Shown: piece by piece, positions 25,444 through 34,090 of the stretch
How positions within the stretch are numbered: position 1 is the stretch's first letter
Layout of the letters: the number at the start of each line of letters is the position of its first letter
DNA from: Microtetraspora malaysiensis
GTDB taxonomy: Bacteria > Actinomycetota > Actinomycetes > Streptosporangiales > Streptosporangiaceae
Direction: 5' to 3'
NCBI RefSeq assembly: GCF_001528665.1
Contig: NZ_BBYJ01000008.1
Coordinates: 371,761 to 435,760, forward strand
Length of the DNA: 64,000 nt
The notes under the pieces: model-generated
What the model saw: the letters and a program-made list of their open reading frames with translations, nothing else
Database searches by the model: none
Told to the model about the DNA's origin: nothing
Position numbers and translations under genes: made by a program

Positions 25444-25603
25444 GGGATTCGTCCTCTCCTCCGGGCGGTGCGCCCCTCATGGACGCGGGTGTCGGCGCAC
25501 ATGCTGATGTCTCCCCCGGGGGGAGGGTCCAGCGGGCGGGCATCGGAGGATGTGATATTCCCGGTGCCGCGCGGGCGCGCAATGCGATTGCTGCCGATCG
25601 ACT

Positions 25604-25618
25604 CTGGTTTGGCACAAG
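25604..25618. promoter_or_regulatory. Possible second PucR-type site upstream of the permease
   Basis: The 15-mer CTGGTTTGGCACAAG matches 11 of 15 positions of the core of the inverted repeat near pucR (ATTGTTCGGCACAAT). The TGGCACAA half is well kept and the left half is weaker. It lies 113 nt before the permease start. The 288-nt gap otherwise holds a G/C hairpin near 25505-25520 and no gene. Confidence 0.3.
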
Positions 25619-25730
25619 ATGCCCGTGTGTAATGGCAATCGCGGGCCTAATGTGCCCGCAACAGCAGTGCCGCGCTGGGATGCCCACGGGGTGGCCACCG
25701 GACGTCGGCCCAGGTAACAGAGGGGCATGC

Positions 25731-27095
25731 ATGGCTTTCGGCTGGAAATTGCACGGCGACGGGAAGACCCTGCCACCGGGTGAGGTCGTAAAACCGAACG
25801 AGAGACTGAGCTGGCCGCGCATGGTCGGCTTCGGCGCCCAGCACGTGATCGCGATGTTCGGCGCGACCTTCGTGTTCCCCCTGGTCATGGGGTTGGACGC
25901 GAACCTCGCCATCATGATGTCGGGTGTCGCCACGATCCTGTTCCTGCTCATGGTGCAGGGGAAGATCCCGAGCTATCTCGGCACCTCGGCGTCGTTCGTC
26001 GGCGCCGTGGCCGCCATCCGGGCCGCGCAGGGCGACAGCGCCACGGTCACCGGCGCGATCCTGGTCGCCGGTCTGGTGCTCGCGGTCGTGGGCGTCGTGA
26101 TCCACTACCTGGGCGTGCAGATCATTCACAAGATCTTCCCGCCGGTCGTGACCGGCGCGGTGGTCATGCTGATCGGGTTCGGCCTGGCCTATGTCGTCGC
26201 CGACGTCTACTGGCCGCAGGACCACTGGATCGCCCTGATCACCATGGCCGCGACCGCGCTGTTCCTGGTGGTCTTCAAGGGGTTCCTCGGCCGGATCGGC
26301 ATCCTGCTCGGTCTCGTCTTCGGGTTCGTCCTGTCCTGGGTACTGGACATGACCGCCGGCAAGATCACCGCGCCTACGGGCAGCGGCGAGATCACGTCGC
26401 ACTTCCGGGTCGATTTCAGCGCCCTGGAGAAGGCGTCCTGGATCGGGCTCCCGGAGTTCCACGGGCCCGCCTTCAAGATGTCGGCGATCATCGTCGTGCT
26501 GCCCGCCGTCATCGCGCTCATCGCGGAGAACGTCGGCCACGTCAAGGCCGTGGGTGAGATGACCGGCGCGGACGTCGACCCCTACATGGGCCGGGCGGTC
26601 GCGGCCGACGGCATCGCCACGGTCGTCGCGACCTCCGTGGGCGGCTCGCCCACCACCACGTACGCGGAGAACATCGGCGTCATGGCGGCCACGAGGGTCT
26701 ACTCGACCGCCGCCTACTACATCGCGGCGGTCATCGCGATCCTGTTCGGCCTGTGCCCGAAGTTCGGCGCGCTGGTCGCCGCCACGCCCGGCGGCGTGCT
26801 CGGCGGCATCACCGTCATCCTCTACGGCATGATCGGCCTGCTGGGCGCGAAGATCTGGATCGAGAACCGGGTGGACTTCTCCGACCCGGTGAACATGGTG
26901 CCGATCGGCGCCGGGATCATCCTCGCCATCGGACCGGTCACCCACCTGATCACCGGCGACTTCGCGCTGGCCGGCATCGCCCTGGGCACCATCGTGGTGC
27001 TCGGCGGCTACCACCTGCTCCGTGCGCTCGCGCACGGCCCGAGGAAGGAGGTCTCCGGTGGGGAGATCGGATTCGAGCGGGATGCGGCGAGCTGA
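25731..27095 (+). CDS. Nucleobase:cation symporter-2 family permease (uracil/xanthine type)
   Basis: This 454-aa NAT/NCS2 transporter has about 14 hydrophobic segments. The family signature reads ENIGVMAATR near residue 313, preceded by GGSPTTTYA. A glutamate at the first position, as here, is typical of uracil permeases such as UraA and RutG, whereas xanthine and urate carriers usually have QN. The conserved AQHVIAMFGATFVFPL motif lies in the first helix. AGAGGGG precedes the ATG. It is followed after 45 nt by the molybdenum hydroxylase genes and probably leads that operon. Confidence 0.9.
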   Translation: MAFGWKLHGDGKTLPPGEVVKPNERLSWPRMVGFGAQHVIAMFGATFVFPLVMGLDANLAIMMSGVATILFLLMVQGKIPSYLGTSASFVGAVAAIRAAQGDSATVTGAILVAGLVLAVVGVVIHYLGVQIIHKIFPPVVTGAVVMLIGFGLAYVVADVYWPQDHWIALITMAATALFLVVFKGFLGRIGILLGLVFGFVLSWVLDMTAGKITAPTGSGEITSHFRVDFSALEKASWIGLPEFHGPAFKMSAIIVVLPAVIALIAENVGHVKAVGEMTGADVDPYMGRAVAADGIATVVATSVGGSPTTTYAENIGVMAATRVYSTAAYYIAAVIAILFGLCPKFGALVAATPGGVLGGITVILYGMIGLLGAKIWIENRVDFSDPVNMVPIGAGIILAIGPVTHLITGDFALAGIALGTIVVLGGYHLLRALAHGPRKEVSGGEIGFERDAAS

Positions 27096-27140
27096 CCGGC
27101 GGGCCGCCCAGGCCACGCCGTACGGGAGCGCGACCGCCTC

Positions 27141-28022
27141 GTGAAGCCGCCTCCGTTCGCGTACCACGCCCCGGTCTCGGTGGACGAGGCGCTCGCCGCC
27201 CTGGCCGAGACCGGGCCGCACGGCAAGGTGCTGGCGGGCGGTCAGAGCCTCATCCCGCTGCTCAACATGCGGCTGGCCGCGCCGTCCCACCTCGTGGACA
27301 TCAACCGGATCGGCGAACTGGACACGATCGCCGCCCGTCCCGGCGGCGTACGCGTGGGGGCGCTGGCCCGGCACGCGGCGGTCGAGCGCTCGGCCGAGGC
27401 GGCGGCGGTCCTGCCGCTCCTGCGCCAGGCGCTCGCGCTGGTCGCGCACCCGGTGATCAGGAACCGGGGGACCGTGGTCGGCAGCCTCGTCCACGCCGAC
27501 CCATCCGCCGAGATGCCCGCCGTCCTCGCCCTCCTCGGCGGATCCGTCCGGCTCGCGCGGCTCGGCGGCGAGCGGGAGGTCGCGGCGGCCGACTTCTTCA
27601 CCGGCCCGATGGAGTCGGCGATCGGGCCAGGGGAGCTCGCGGTGTCCGCGTTCTTCCCGGTGCCGCCGCCACGCTCAGGCACCGCGTTCCGTGAGGTCGC
27701 CCGGCGGCACGGCGATTACGCGGTGGCGGGCATGGCCGCGCTGGTCACGCTCGACGAGGATCTGCGGATCGCCGCCGCCCGGGTCGCCTGCGTGAGCGTC
27801 GGCCCGGCCCCGGTCGTGATCGACCTGTCCGACGCGTGCGGCCGGCGGCCGGCCGCGTCCGTCTCCTGGGACGCCGTCGCGGCGGCCGTACGGGACGGGA
27901 TCGACCCCGACGGGGACATCCACGCGACGGCCGAGTACCGGAGGCACCTGACGGGCGTGCTGGCCGTACGCGCGCTCAAGGACGCGGCGCGGAACGCGGG
28001 AACGGAGGCCGTCGATGAGTGA
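27141..28022 (+). CDS. FAD-binding subunit of a molybdenum hydroxylase (CoxM/XdhB type)
   Basis: This 293-aa protein is the medium flavin subunit of xanthine-dehydrogenase-family enzymes. It has the FAD-binding motifs VLAGGQSLIPLLNMRLA (about residue 32) and a TVVGSLVHADPSAEMP variant of the usual T-x-G-G-N/S-motif near 113, followed by a CO-dehydrogenase-flavoprotein C-terminal domain. It carries electrons from the iron-sulfur subunit to an acceptor. The start is GTG with GGGAG upstream. Its stop overlaps the next start by 8 nt, so the two are translationally coupled. Confidence 0.9.
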   Translation: MKPPPFAYHAPVSVDEALAALAETGPHGKVLAGGQSLIPLLNMRLAAPSHLVDINRIGELDTIAARPGGVRVGALARHAAVERSAEAAAVLPLLRQALALVAHPVIRNRGTVVGSLVHADPSAEMPAVLALLGGSVRLARLGGEREVAAADFFTGPMESAIGPGELAVSAFFPVPPPRSGTAFREVARRHGDYAVAGMAALVTLDEDLRIAAARVACVSVGPAPVVIDLSDACGRRPAASVSWDAVAAAVRDGIDPDGDIHATAEYRRHLTGVLAVRALKDAARNAGTEAVDE

Positions 28023-28536
28023 GGAAACCACCCGGTATCTCGTCACCCTCGTGGTCAACGGCGTGGTCAGGGAGGCGGCGGTGCCCGCGCGGCGGCTGCT
28101 CTCCGACTTCCTCCGCCACGACCTGGGGCTGACCGGCACGCACGTGGGCTGCGAGCACGGCGTCTGCGGCGCGTGCACGGTCCTGCTCGACGGCGAGCCG
28201 GTACGGTCCTGCCTCACCTTCGCGGTGACGGTGGACGGCCACGAGGTCACCACCGTGGAGGGCCTGGCCGGGGACAACGAGCTCTCTCCCGTGCAGCGCG
28301 CCTTCACCGAGTGCCACGGCCTGCAGTGCGGCTTCTGCACCCCCGGCTTCCTCTGCGCGGTGACGGCCTTCCTGCGGGACAACCCGGCGCCCACCGAGGA
28401 GGAGGCGCTGGAGGCCGTCTCCGGCAACCTGTGCCGGTGCACCGGCTACCAGAACATCATCAAGGCCGTACACCGGGCCGCGGAGATCCAGGCGGAGACC
28501 CAAGGCCGGCCGGAGGATCGAGGGGGCAGGGCGTGA
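28015..28536 (+). CDS. [2Fe-2S] subunit of a molybdenum hydroxylase (CoxS/XdhC type)
   Basis: This 173-aa protein has two [2Fe-2S] domains. The plant-type ferredoxin cluster is held by C46, C51, C54 and C66 (CEHGVCGACTVLLDG). The helical-bundle cluster is held by C105, C108, C140 and C142 (LQCGFCTPG and NLCRCTGY). It carries electrons from the molybdopterin site to FAD. The ATG overlaps the upstream stop, and its TGA overlaps the GTG of the large subunit, so the three genes form a tight operon. Confidence 0.95.
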   Translation: MSEETTRYLVTLVVNGVVREAAVPARRLLSDFLRHDLGLTGTHVGCEHGVCGACTVLLDGEPVRSCLTFAVTVDGHEVTTVEGLAGDNELSPVQRAFTECHGLQCGFCTPGFLCAVTAFLRDNPAPTEEEALEAVSGNLCRCTGYQNIIKAVHRAAEIQAETQGRPEDRGGRA

Positions 28537-30923
28537 CCACGAAGCTCTTCGGCGAGCCGGTCCAGCGGCGCGAGGACGCCCGGCTGGTCACCGGCCAGGG
28601 CCACTACCTGGACGATTTCGGGCCGGGCGCACTGGCCGCCGCCTTCGTCCGGTCGCCGCACGCGCACGCGCGCATCACGGACATCGACGTGTCGGCCGCG
28701 CTCGACGTGGAGGGCCTGGTCGCCGTCTACACCTGGGAGGACCTGCCCGGCGCGCTGGCCGAGCCGCTGCCGCTGCTGATCCCGCACCCCGCGCTCACCC
28801 ACGGCCGTACGGCGTACCCGCTGGCCAGGGACATCGTGCGGCACGTCGGCGAGCCCGTGGTGATGGTGGTCGCCGAGGACCGCTACCTCGCCGAGGACGC
28901 CTGCGCGCTCATCGAGGTCGAGTACGAGTTCCTCAAGCCGGTCGTCGGCGTGGAGGAGGCGGTGCAGGGCGCCCACCTCGTCCACGAGGACGTGCCCGGC
29001 AACGTCGGCGCGCACCTGGTCCAGGAGGTGCCGTCACGGGAGGGCCGGTCGGCGGCCGACGCGATCGACGCCGCACCGCACCGGCTGGAGTTCCGGCTCG
29101 ACATCGAGCGCAGCGCGAGCATGCCCCTCGAAGGCCGCGGCGTGTACGCCCGCTGGGACGCCGGCGACGGGTCGCTGCGGGTCTACTCCTCCACCCAGAC
29201 GTCCACCAGCGTGCGGATGGCGGTCGCGGCCAAGCTCGGGCTGCCGCTGCCCAAGGTCGAGGTGATCGCCCCCGACGTCGGCGGCGGCTTCGGCGTGAAG
29301 ATCGTGCACCCGTGGCCGGAGGAGATCCTCGTGCCCTGGGCGGCCCGGACGCTCGGCCGCGAGGTCAAGTGGACGGAGGACCGGCGCGAGCACTTCGTCT
29401 CCTCGGCGCACGAGCGGGCCCAGGTGCAGCACGTCAGAGTCGGCTTCGACGACGAGGGCCGCGTCCTCGGCCTGGACGTGACCATCCTGCACGACCACGG
29501 CGCGTACACGCCGTACGGGATCATCGTGCCGATCATCACCTCCACCCAGCTGCTCGGGCCGTACAAGATCGGGGCCTACCGGGTGGAGTTCTCCTCGATC
29601 TACACCAACACCGTGCAGGTCACGCCGTACCGGGGCGCGGGCCGCCCGCAGGCCGTCTTCTGCATGGAACGGACGCTGGACCGCGTCGCCGCGTATCTCG
29701 GGAAGGACCGGACCGAGGTCCGGGCGGCCAACTTCATCGGGCCGGACGAGTTCCCCTACGACCAGGGCCTGATCTTCCAGGACGGGCGGCCGCTCGTCTA
29801 CGACAGCGGGAACTACCCCGAGTCGCTGCGGATGCTCAAGGAGATGGTCGGCTGGGACTCCTTCCCCGAGATGAAGGCGCGCGCCGCGGCCGAGGGCCGC
29901 CGCATCGGCATCGGCATCGGCTGCTACGTCGAGGGCACCGGCGTCGGGCCGTACGAGGGCGGCCACGTGCAGGTCACCTCCGACGGCCGGGTCCACGTCT
30001 CGACCGGCCTGACCTCGCAGGGGCAGGGCCACGAGACCGTGTTCGCGCAGATCGCGGCCACCGAACTGGGCGTGCCGATCGAGCGGGTGTCCGTCGTCAC
30101 CGGCGACACCCGCCGCTTCGGGTACGCCGTCGGGACCTTCGCCTCCCGCGCCGCGGTGATGAGCGGCAACGCGATCGCGCTCGCCTGCCGGAAGGTGCGC
30201 GAGAAGGCGCTGCGCATCGCGGCGGACGCCCTGGAGGCCGACCCGCGTGACCTGGAGATCACCGACGGGATCGTCCACGTCGCCGGGACACCGTCCGCGT
30301 CGATCCCCCTCGCCACCGTGGCCGTGCTGTCCAACCCGCTCCGGTACGCGTTCGACGAGGAGGCCAAGCGCGCCACCCAGTTCTCCGGGACGTCCGCGAT
30401 GGATCGGCCGCCGGTGGACGAGGGGGAGGAGCCGGGCCTGGAAGGGCGGGACTACTACTCGCCGATCAGGTCCACGTTCGCCTCCGGGATGCACGCCGCG
30501 ATCGTGGAGACGGACCCGGAGACCGCCGAGATCACGATTTTGCGGTACGCCGTCGTCCACGACTGCGGCAAGCTGATCAACCCGATGATCGTGGAGGGGC
30601 AGATCCACGGCGGCGTCGCCCAGGGAGTGGGCGGGGCGCTCTACGAGAAGATGGTCTACGACGAGCACGGCCAGTTGCTGAACGCCTCGTTCATGGACTT
30701 CCTGATGCCCTACGCGACCGAGGTGCCGCGGATCGAGACCGCCCACCTGGAGACGCCCTCACCGCTGAACCCGCTGGGCATCAAGGGTGCGGGCGAGGCC
30801 GGCGTGATCCCCGTGTCCGCCGTGATCGCCTCGGCGATCGAGGACGCCGAGGGCATCCCCATCGACCGGATGCCCATCTCACCGTCCGACCTGTACACCC
30901 TGCGCCTACGGCTCGCGGGGTGA
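28533..30923 (+). CDS. Molybdopterin-binding large subunit of a xanthine-dehydrogenase-family enzyme
   Basis: This 796-aa subunit carries the MoCo site, with DVGGGFGVKI near residue 250, the loop PYRGAGRPQ about residue 363, and the catalytic Glu755 in IKGAGEAGVIP. The CO dehydrogenase form I loop VAYRCSFR is absent, so this is not a CO oxidiser. It is a form-II or purine/aldehyde/pyrimidine-type hydroxylase. Together with the two preceding genes it makes a heterotrimer. A uracil-type permease upstream and carbamoyltransferase genes nearby suggest a nucleobase substrate, but xanthine, hypoxanthine or uracil cannot be told apart by sequence. The GTG start overlaps the preceding TGA. Confidence 0.92.
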   Translation: MTTKLFGEPVQRREDARLVTGQGHYLDDFGPGALAAAFVRSPHAHARITDIDVSAALDVEGLVAVYTWEDLPGALAEPLPLLIPHPALTHGRTAYPLARDIVRHVGEPVVMVVAEDRYLAEDACALIEVEYEFLKPVVGVEEAVQGAHLVHEDVPGNVGAHLVQEVPSREGRSAADAIDAAPHRLEFRLDIERSASMPLEGRGVYARWDAGDGSLRVYSSTQTSTSVRMAVAAKLGLPLPKVEVIAPDVGGGFGVKIVHPWPEEILVPWAARTLGREVKWTEDRREHFVSSAHERAQVQHVRVGFDDEGRVLGLDVTILHDHGAYTPYGIIVPIITSTQLLGPYKIGAYRVEFSSIYTNTVQVTPYRGAGRPQAVFCMERTLDRVAAYLGKDRTEVRAANFIGPDEFPYDQGLIFQDGRPLVYDSGNYPESLRMLKEMVGWDSFPEMKARAAAEGRRIGIGIGCYVEGTGVGPYEGGHVQVTSDGRVHVSTGLTSQGQGHETVFAQIAATELGVPIERVSVVTGDTRRFGYAVGTFASRAAVMSGNAIALACRKVREKALRIAADALEADPRDLEITDGIVHVAGTPSASIPLATVAVLSNPLRYAFDEEAKRATQFSGTSAMDRPPVDEGEEPGLEGRDYYSPIRSTFASGMHAAIVETDPETAEITILRYAVVHDCGKLINPMIVEGQIHGGVAQGVGGALYEKMVYDEHGQLLNASFMDFLMPYATEVPRIETAHLETPSPLNPLGIKGAGEAGVIPVSAVIASAIEDAEGIPIDRMPISPSDLYTLRLRLAG

Positions 30924-30952
30924 AGAAGGGGTGCCGGACCCGCACCGAACCT

Positions 30953-31273
30953 TCAGCGCACCAGCCCGAGCATGAGATGGAGCGCCTCGTCGATTTCGAG
31001 CAGCTCGGCCGGTGAGAGCCGCCCGGCGAAGGAGCCGAGCCGCTCCGGCGCGACCGCGGCGGTCTGCTCCACCATGACCCGGGTGGACTTGCCGAGCAGT
31101 TCGATCTCGGGGCGGAAGGACGTGGGGCGGGCGCTGGTCGACGTCGGAGCGACAAGCAGTGTCGAGAGCGCCGGGACGAAGTCGGACTGGAGCACCACGG
31201 CGAACCGGTCGCCGCTCTGTTCGTGCTTCATGGCGTCCCGAGCCACACGCAGGCGGTAAACATCACCACGCAC
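30953..31273 (-). CDS. MazF/PemK-like endoribonuclease toxin
   Basis: This 106-aa protein begins MRGDVYRLRVARDAM and includes RFAVVLQSDFVPALSTLLVAPTS, the conserved core of the MazF/PemK sequence-specific RNase fold. TRVMVEQTAAVAPERLG follows, matching the conserved strand with D/E-Q. Length fits the family. The GTG start lies inside the last 11 bp of the antitoxin gene, giving translational coupling. Cleavage specificity is unknown. Confidence 0.88.
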   Translation of the reverse strand: MRGDVYRLRVARDAMKHEQSGDRFAVVLQSDFVPALSTLLVAPTSTSARPTSFRPEIELLGKSTRVMVEQTAAVAPERLGSFAGRLSPAELLEIDEALHLMLGLVR

Positions 31274-31493
31274 GAAGCGACTCCATGTCGCGCATGATCG
31301 CTCGGGCTTCCTCGCGATCGTCCGGGTCGTCGGCGACGGCGAGGGCCTCGCGACGCGCAGTCTCTGCGCGTCGCAGGCGCCAGGCCATCACGATCGCTTC
31401 GCGGATGACTTCGTCGGGAGCTTGACCGTCGGCTGTGAGTTCGGCCAGCGCGGCTTCGGTGCGCTGATCGGCCTGGAAGGTGACCACCCTCAT
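31263..31493 (-). CDS. Antitoxin of the MazF-like pair
   Basis: This 76-aa protein begins MRVVTFQADQRTEAALAELT and then has a helical, charged tail (REALAVADDPDDREEARAI). An N-terminal ribbon-helix-helix-like segment with acidic C-terminal region is typical for MazE-type and related antitoxins. Its stop overlaps the toxin start by 11 bp. No Shine-Dalgarno sequence is seen, so translation may be leaderless. It presumably binds the toxin and autoregulates. The family name cannot be fixed from sequence alone. Confidence 0.8.
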   Translation of the reverse strand: MRVVTFQADQRTEAALAELTADGQAPDEVIREAIVMAWRLRRAETARREALAVADDPDDREEARAIMRDMESLRAW

Positions 31494-31631
31494 ATCTTCA
31501 GCGTACGGCACGAGTTTCCGCAGTCCATTGCGACAATTAGTGAGCGGCCGATTTCGGACTGTGCTCGACGTTGCCGGAGCCGGCCGGTGTCCGCCGCCCG
31601 GCTCCGTGGTGGTCATGTCAGGACATACCGC

Positions 31632-32573
31632 TCAATGAGGGGAAACGTCCACTGTGAGGCGCTTGCGGAAGACCCAGTAGGTCCAGCCCTGGTAGGCGAG
31701 CACGCCGGGCAGCGCGAGCAGGCCGATCCACGTCAGCATGGTCAGCGTGTACGGCGCCGACGCCGCCTCGGCCACCGTGAGCCCCGGCAGGGGGGCGGGC
31801 CACAGAGCGCCGAACAGCGCGGCCGCGGTCAGTGTGATCGACAGCGCTGTGGCGGCGAAGGCCCAGCCCTCGCGCCGCCGCCACACCAGGGCCACCCCCG
31901 CCGTCAGCGTCGCCATCGCGAGCAGGGCGCCGGCCCACAGCCAGGGCGAGGTGGACCAGTTCGGGACATCCATGGCCGACCCGGGCACGGACGGCAGCGC
32001 GACGATGCCGACCGGGATGGCGGCGGCCGAGGCGAACAGGGCCGCCCGGCGGGCCCGGCCGCGCACCGCCCCCGACGTCTTCAACGTCACGAACACCGCG
32101 CCGTGCAGGATCGCGACCGACAGGGACAGCACGCCGCCGAGGACGGTCGCGAACGCCGTGCCGTACAGGAGGTTGCCGAAGACGGCGCCCCACAGGAAGG
32201 CGGTGAGGACGCTGCCGATGACGATCCCCGCGTCGCACAGCGCGCGCTCGCGTCCGGAGCGGACCTTGCCGCGCCACTCCAGGCCGACGCCGCGCACGAT
32301 CAGCGCGGCCACGATGAGAACCATCGGCAGGTAGTAGGTGCTGAGCAGGCCCGAGTACCACGCCGGGAACGCGGCGAACATCGCCCCCACGGCCGTGATC
32401 AGCCAGACCTCGTTGCCGTCCCAGACGGGTCCGATCGTGCCGAGGACCTGGCGGCGCTCGGCGTCGCTCCGGGAGATCAGCGGGAGCAGCGCGCCGACGC
32501 CGAAGTCGAACCCTTCGAGCACGAAGTAACCGGTCCAGAAGAACGCGACGAGAATGAACCAGAACGTCGTCAT
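31632..32573 (-). CDS. cydB: Cytochrome bd ubiquinol/menaquinol oxidase subunit II
   Basis: This 313-aa membrane protein is CydB. The opening FWFILVAFFWTGYFVLEGFD leads into FGVGALLPLISRSDAERRQV, then GTIGPVWDGNEVWLITAVGA. These are the strongly conserved N-terminal motifs of the bd oxidase second subunit, and about eight membrane helices are visible. It pairs with CydA as a high-affinity terminal oxidase that reduces oxygen without pumping protons. GGAGACC precedes the ATG, 11 nt after the cydA stop, so the two form an operon. No cydD/cydC transporter genes are adjacent. Confidence 0.95.
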   Translation of the reverse strand: MTTFWFILVAFFWTGYFVLEGFDFGVGALLPLISRSDAERRQVLGTIGPVWDGNEVWLITAVGAMFAAFPAWYSGLLSTYYLPMVLIVAALIVRGVGLEWRGKVRSGRERALCDAGIVIGSVLTAFLWGAVFGNLLYGTAFATVLGGVLSLSVAILHGAVFVTLKTSGAVRGRARRAALFASAAAIPVGIVALPSVPGSAMDVPNWSTSPWLWAGALLAMATLTAGVALVWRRREGWAFAATALSITLTAAALFGALWPAPLPGLTVAEAASAPYTLTMLTWIGLLALPGVLAYQGWTYWVFRKRLTVDVSPH

Positions 32574-32584
32574 CGTAGGTCTCC

Positions 32585-34066
32585 TCAGTACATGAGGGTC
32601 GGCGCGAGCGGCGCGGCGCCCGAGTCGGTGTCGGAGTCGGAGGCGACGGCGGGGTCGCGCGGCGCGGGTGGCATTTCGGGTCCGGCCTTCACGTGCCGGA
32701 CCAGCAGGACCGCCTCGGCGACGGCGAGCACGCCGTACAGGACGGTGAAGAGGGCGAGCGAGATCGCGACCTCGGTGAGGCCGACCCCGGGCGAGACGCT
32801 CGCGGCGGTCAGCAGCTCGCCCTGGACGGTCCAGGGCTGACGGCCGATCTCGCTGAGCAGCCAGCCCGCGATGATCGCCGCCACCGGCAGCGGGAGCGCC
32901 AGCACGCAGGCGCGCGCGAACCAGGACGGCACCGGCGCCGTCCGCCCCCGGCTGGGGCCGCGGCGCTTCCTGGTCAGCCAGAGACCGAGGACCGAGAGCC
33001 CGACGGTCACCATGCCGAAGCCGAACATCACGCGGAACGACCAGAAGATCACGGGCAGGTTCGGGGTGTAGTCGGCCGGGCCGAACTGCTCCTCGTACCG
33101 TCGCTGGATGTCCTCGATGCCCTGGACCGTGGCGCCGGGGTCGTGCGCGGAGAGCAGGCTGAGCAGGCCCGGCACCTCGACCCCGGGCACGATGGTGAAG
33201 CTCGCGCCGGCGGTGTCGTGCGCCAGCCCCTCGGCCGCGGCGAGCTTCATCGGCTGCTGCTCGTGCAGGAGCTGACCGGACAGATCGCCGGTCCCGGCGA
33301 CCACGACCCCGGCGAGCGCCGTCATGACGAGCGCGCCGCGCAGGCTGGTCCGCCACATGTCGGTACGGCGGCGCGGCGGTCCCGCGGCGTCGCCGTCGCC
33401 GACGGCGGCAGCGGCGGTTCGCCGGCCGATGGCGGCGTCGCCGCGCTCACGCAGGATGCGGTAGCCGCTGACCGCCAGGATGAAGCCGCCCGCCACGACG
33501 AAGGCGGCGGCGACGACGTGGGGGATCTGGACGAGCGCGGTGGGGTTGGTGAGCACGGCCCACAGGTCGGTCATCCTGGCCCGGCCGTTCACCACCTCGT
33601 AGCCGACCGGGTGCTTCATCCAGGCGTTGGCGGCCAGGATGAAGTAGGCCGAGATGTTGGACCCAATGGCCGCGGCCCAGATGGCGGCCAGGTGGAGCCG
33701 CTTGGGGAGCCGGTCCCAGCCGAAGATCCACAGGCCGAGGAAGGTCGACTCCATGAAGAAGGCGAGCAGCGCCTCCAGCGCGAGGGGCGCTCCGAACACG
33801 TCCCCGACGAAGGTCGAGTACTCGCTCCAGTTCATGCCGAACTGGAACTCCTGCACGATGCCGGTGACCACGCCCATGGCGAAGTTGATCAGGAACAACT
33901 TGCCGAAGAACTTCGTCAGCGTGAGGTAGTGGTCCTTGCCGGTGCGGTGCCAGGCCGTCTGCAGACCGGCGACGAAGACGCCGAGGCCGATCGTCAGAGG
34001 TACGAACAGAAAGTGGTACACGGTGGTCACCCCGAACTGCCACCGTGCCAGATCAAGCGCGTCCAT
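32585..34066 (-). CDS. cydA: Cytochrome bd oxidase subunit I
   Basis: This 493-aa protein is CydA, which holds the haems. H18 in VTTVYHFLFVPLTIGL is the conserved N-terminal haem ligand position. GRQPWTVQGEL is the invariant motif in the second half. The region around residues 213-240 carries an insertion rich in Arg, Asp and Ala (AIGRRTAAAAVGDGDAAG), probably an interhelix loop. The Q-loop is of the short type, fitting menaquinol use. GAGGGGAAC precedes the ATG. Three phased CTAC-N5-GTAG palindromes lie 25-67 nt upstream and probably bind a regulator. Confidence 0.96.
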   Translation of the reverse strand: MDALDLARWQFGVTTVYHFLFVPLTIGLGVFVAGLQTAWHRTGKDHYLTLTKFFGKLFLINFAMGVVTGIVQEFQFGMNWSEYSTFVGDVFGAPLALEALLAFFMESTFLGLWIFGWDRLPKRLHLAAIWAAAIGSNISAYFILAANAWMKHPVGYEVVNGRARMTDLWAVLTNPTALVQIPHVVAAAFVVAGGFILAVSGYRILRERGDAAIGRRTAAAAVGDGDAAGPPRRRTDMWRTSLRGALVMTALAGVVVAGTGDLSGQLLHEQQPMKLAAAEGLAHDTAGASFTIVPGVEVPGLLSLLSAHDPGATVQGIEDIQRRYEEQFGPADYTPNLPVIFWSFRVMFGFGMVTVGLSVLGLWLTRKRRGPSRGRTAPVPSWFARACVLALPLPVAAIIAGWLLSEIGRQPWTVQGELLTAASVSPGVGLTEVAISLALFTVLYGVLAVAEAVLLVRHVKAGPEMPPAPRDPAVASDSDTDSGAAPLAPTLMY

Positions 34067-34090
34067 GTTCCCCTCGCGGGTGCCGGAGCT

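Noticed and set aside
29034..30746. 570-codon open frame antisense to the molybdenum hydroxylase large subunit
   Set aside because: It is a frame shadow of a strongly conserved gene; composition is Arg/Val/Asp-heavy and no motif is present.
27141..30923. CO dehydrogenase (CoxMSL)
   Set aside because: The order and domains match, but the diagnostic VAYRCSFR loop of CO-oxidising CoxL is replaced by PYRGAGRPQ.
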